Shown here: in pieces, positions 61,729-64,000 of the stretch
Numbering within the stretch: the stretch's first letter is position 1
Layout: the number at the start of each line of letters is the position of its first letter
DNA from: UBA5066 sp046331465
GTDB taxonomy: Bacteria > Acidobacteriota > Thermoanaerobaculia > UBA5066
Assembly: GCA_046331465.1 (NCBI GenBank)
Contig: JAXLQV010000001.1
Location: forward strand, 620,001 to 684,000
Direction: 5' to 3'
DNA length: 64,000 nucleotides
Position numbers and translations under genes: made by a program
Notes under the pieces: generated by a model
Seen by the model: only the letters and a program-made list of their open reading frames with translations
Databases searched by the model: none
Told to the model about the DNA's origin: nothing

Positions 61729-62955
61729 TCACTTCTTCACGCGCGCGAGGAGCTCCTTCACGGCGTCCCTGTGGACGAGGAAGGCGAGCGTCTTGAGCTT
61801 CACGTAGTCCTCGTGGAAGAAGTAGTAGCCGGGGTGGTCGTTGTTCCAGGCGCTCGACCAGGAGTCCTTCACGAGGAACCACTCCTTCCCGCCGTGCGTC
61901 GTCCAGCCGACGACGTGGAGGTCGTGGTCGTCCGTCGTCGTGCCGTTCGCGAAGCGGAACTGGCGGGCCGCCTCGTCGAGGAACGCCGAGGGGACGTCCC
62001 ACGTCGGGACGACGGCGATCCCGGGAGGGCCGACGGAGTAGCCCGGCTCGCTCATGTCGCTCGCCACGACGACCGTGAAGCCGCCCCGGAGCGCTCCCTT
62101 GATGGCGCCGAGGAAGGCGTCGAGCGGGACGTTGACGTACTCCTTCCCGTGCCACCAGTTGTCGGGGACGGCGTACTCCGCCTTCTCCCAGTACGGCTTC
62201 TCCATCGTGGAGAGGAAGGCGACGTAGTCGTCGGGGTTCAGGCGGACGACCTTCGCGAGGTACTCCTGCGGCGTCAGCGCCTGCCCGTCGACGACGACCT
62301 TCTCCGGCGGGGCGCCGAGGTGGTGGTCGAGGATCGCGCGGACCGTCGAGACGACCTGGGCCTCGTTCCACGCCCCCGCGGCTTTCACGCCGTCGAGGTA
62401 CGCCCTGATCTCGGCGTAGACGGTCGACTCGTGGTCGTGGTCCTTCCTCCCCTCCGTCAACCCCGTGTAGGCCTCGGCCGGGACCGCGCCGTGCTCGCGG
62501 AGGGCCCGGAGGACGGCCGCCGGCTGCGACCCCTCGCCGTAGACGGACGTCCCGCGCGACCGCACCCACCCCTTCGCCTTCTCGACGTGCTCCCAGTAGA
62601 CGGTGTGGAGGGCGGAAAGCCGCAGCTCGCGCTTCGTCGTCCGGTAGACCTCGGACTCGAGGAACGACGTCGTCGAGAAGCACCAGCACATCCCCGAGAG
62701 CCCCTGGCAGACGGACGGCTGGTGCCAGGCCTTCGTGAACTCCGACACGGCCTTCGGCGCGTCGACCGCCGAGAAGTCGACCCACATCCTCTTCTTCGGC
62801 GCCGTCTCCTCGGGCCTGCGCACCTCGGCCTTGATGGCGTCGTACTTCGCGTCCTTCCGTTCCGCGAAGACGACCGTGTCGCGGCGCTCCTCGGCGGGGA
62901 GGGAGAAGGCAGGAAAAGCGGTCGCGGCGACGACGAGGAAGGCGATGGTCCTCAT
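61729..62955 (-). CDS. Secreted C1B (bleomycin hydrolase/aminopeptidase C-like) cysteine peptidase
   Basis: 408 residues. ATG 62955 has GGAGG 5 bases upstream and opens a signal peptide (FLVVAATAFPAFSLPAEE); the longer frame upstream lacks both. Oxyanion Gln Q84 and catalytic C90 lie in VCQGLSGMCWCFSTTS, and the His is in DDHDLHVVGW. The usual Asn of the K-N-S-W motif reads Asp here (VKDSWS). Residues about 200-330 form the insertion typical of C1B enzymes. Normally cytosolic as hexamers; secretion is unusual but is seen in some Bacteroidetes-like relatives. Confidence 0.87.
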   Translation of the reverse strand: MRTIAFLVVAATAFPAFSLPAEERRDTVVFAERKDAKYDAIKAEVRRPEETAPKKRMWVDFSAVDAPKAVSEFTKAWHQPSVCQGLSGMCWCFSTTSFLESEVYRTTKRELRLSALHTVYWEHVEKAKGWVRSRGTSVYGEGSQPAAVLRALREHGAVPAEAYTGLTEGRKDHDHESTVYAEIRAYLDGVKAAGAWNEAQVVSTVRAILDHHLGAPPEKVVVDGQALTPQEYLAKVVRLNPDDYVAFLSTMEKPYWEKAEYAVPDNWWHGKEYVNVPLDAFLGAIKGALRGGFTVVVASDMSEPGYSVGPPGIAVVPTWDVPSAFLDEAARQFRFANGTTTDDHDLHVVGWTTHGGKEWFLVKDSWSSAWNNDHPGYYFFHEDYVKLKTLAFLVHRDAVKELLARVKK

Positions 62956-63098
62956 GGGGTCCTCCGGAGGCGAAGTCTGGCGCCACCGGGACCCCTCCGT
63001 CCATCGAAGGGCTCCGAGGCGGTCTCGGCGCGCTTTACTCCGGGCGCCCCGATCGGGGATCCTCCCGCCAAGCCGGAACACCGGAACAGGAGGTCCCG

Positions 63099-63659
63099 AT
63101 GGTCCCGATCACCTCGCTCTGGATCCCGATCCTCGTCTCGGCGGCCCTCGTCTTCGTCGTCAGCTCCGTCATCCACATGCTCCTGCCGATCCACAAGGGG
63201 GACTTCCGGAAGCTCCCGAAGGAGGACGAGGCGCTCGAGGCGATGGGGAGGCTCGGGCTCCCGCCGGGGGACTACATGTTCCCGCAGGCCTCCGCCATGA
63301 GCGACCTGAAGGACCCGGCCTTCCTCGCGAAGATGGCGAAGGGACCGGTCGGGACGATGACGATCGTGCCGAGCGGGCCGCCCGCGATGGGGGCGAGCCT
63401 GGGGCTCTGGTTCGTCTACTGCGCCGTCGTCGGCCTCTTCGCGGCCTACGTCGCCGGGCGCGCCCTCGCCGTCGGGGCGCACTACCTCGCCGTCTTCCGC
63501 TTCGCGGGGGTGACCGCCTTCGTCGGCTACTCGCTCGCGCTCTGGCAGAACACGATCTGGTACAGGCGCTCCGCCCTCACGACGCTGAAGTCGACGGTCG
63601 ACGGCCTCGTCTACGCCCTCTGCACGGCGGGCGTCTTCGGGTGGCTCTGGCCGAGGTAG
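63099..63659 (+). CDS. Small four-helix membrane protein, unknown function
   Basis: 186 residues; AGGAGG precedes the ATG. Membrane segments at about 6-28, 102-124, 130-148 and 165-183, with an acidic loop (KEDEALEAMGRLGLPPGDYMFPQASAMSD) between the first two. LWQNTIWYRRSALTTLKSTVDGLVY near the end is strongly conserved-looking. No family name recognised. Divergent from the C1B peptidase gene. Confidence 0.72.
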   Translation: MVPITSLWIPILVSAALVFVVSSVIHMLLPIHKGDFRKLPKEDEALEAMGRLGLPPGDYMFPQASAMSDLKDPAFLAKMAKGPVGTMTIVPSGPPAMGASLGLWFVYCAVVGLFAAYVAGRALAVGAHYLAVFRFAGVTAFVGYSLALWQNTIWYRRSALTTLKSTVDGLVYALCTAGVFGWLWPR

Positions 63660-63687
63660 CGGGGAGGCCGGCCCGGGGGGCGCGGCG

Positions 63688-63996
63688 TCAGAAGCTCGCG
63701 AGGGCCTCGGCGCGGTCGGCGTGGATCTCGAAGACGGCGGCGAGCGCGGTCAGCTCGAGGAGCTTCATGAGCCTCGGCCCGACGTCGAGGAGCTTCATCC
63801 GCCCCCCCAGGTGTCTCTGGGTCAGCGTGAGCGCCCTTACGAGCGAGCCGAGGCCCGTGGAGTCGACGGTGCGGAGCCGTCCGCAGTCGACCAGGATCCG
63901 CACCTTCCCCGCCTCGAGGATCTCGGTCACCGCCTGACGGAAGAGCGACTCGGGCTCGCCGATGACGAAGTCGCCCTCGAGGGCGATCACGGTCAC
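63688..63996 (-). CDS. STAS-domain anti-anti-sigma factor (5' end may lie outside window)
   Basis: 102 residues if GTG 63996 is the start; the frame stays open to the window edge, so it could be longer. The STAS core is complete: VIALEGDFVIGEPESL, ILVDCGRLRTVDSTGLGSLVRAL with the phosphorylatable S46, and MKLLDVGPRLMKLLELT. It would bind and inhibit an anti-sigma kinase, with control by phosphorylation of S46. The partners are not visible. Confidence 0.86.
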   Translation of the reverse strand: MTVIALEGDFVIGEPESLFRQAVTEILEAGKVRILVDCGRLRTVDSTGLGSLVRALTLTQRHLGGRMKLLDVGPRLMKLLELTALAAVFEIHADRAEALASF

Positions 63997-64000
63997 GTGG

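Overview
The window is GC-rich (about 70% by eye), densely coded, and has no rRNA, tRNA, CRISPR array or transposase gene that I can see. The gene content points to an Acidobacteriota member, perhaps close to Thermoanaerobaculia. The clues are a secreted protein with the C-terminal 'FYSVAPCRVIDTR' domain typical of that phylum, a PknB-type kinase fused to a TolB/PD40 propeller, and the overall codon use. This is inference from family knowledge, not a search.

1-17.9 kb is a regulatory and phosphorus block. A histidine kinase (5' cut by the window edge) and an NtrC-type regulator precede a near-consensus sigma-54 promoter at 2101-2115. The promoter drives a secreted CYTH-like/unknown-domain fusion, an exported inorganic pyrophosphatase, an OprO/P-type porin and a second CYTH-like protein, ending at a strong terminator (6938-6970). 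A second run follows: a canonical CYTH (triphosphate tunnel) protein, a DASS anion transporter, an exported membrane-anchored unknown, a PhoU-like DUF47 protein, two tandem PiT phosphate transporters, and a secreted stand-alone copy of the unknown domain. Together these look like an outer-membrane-to-cytoplasm route for hydrolysing condensed phosphates and taking up phosphate. ApaH (convergent) follows, then a second histidine kinase/NtrC pair with its own 13-bp inverted repeat and sigma-54 promoter in front of a small exported protein.

18-33 kb holds an acpS / acetyl-CoA-synthetase-like / ACP / kbl operon, a Ser/Thr kinase with an FG-GAP/VCBS-like sensor part, a cytosolic pyrophosphatase, a GT-C-like membrane protein, a UvrD-family helicase and a 1201-residue secreted multidomain protein. 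33-49 kb begins with a thioredoxin-like protein, an alpha/beta hydrolase, an Fsr-like MFS exporter and UraA. Next is a tightly overlapping xanthine-dehydrogenase-type (three subunits) plus AllH-AllF(FdrA)-AllG plus cyclase operon, followed by a GT-C protein and an amidase. This block is a plausible purine or oxamate-type nitrogen catabolism unit and is bracketed by identical 29-bp direct repeats at 37537 and 49290.

49-64 kb is mixed: a PknB-propeller kinase, a small HExxH protein, a winged-helix/FHA regulator, an adenosine-specific-kinase family protein, an enoyl-CoA hydratase, an exported GT-like/methyltransferase fusion, an octaheme hydroxylamine-oxidoreductase-like cytochrome, an M20 amidohydrolase, a membrane protein, a DUF169 protein, a secreted C1B peptidase, a small membrane protein and a STAS protein at the right edge. 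No intergenic stretch exceeds 300 bases.
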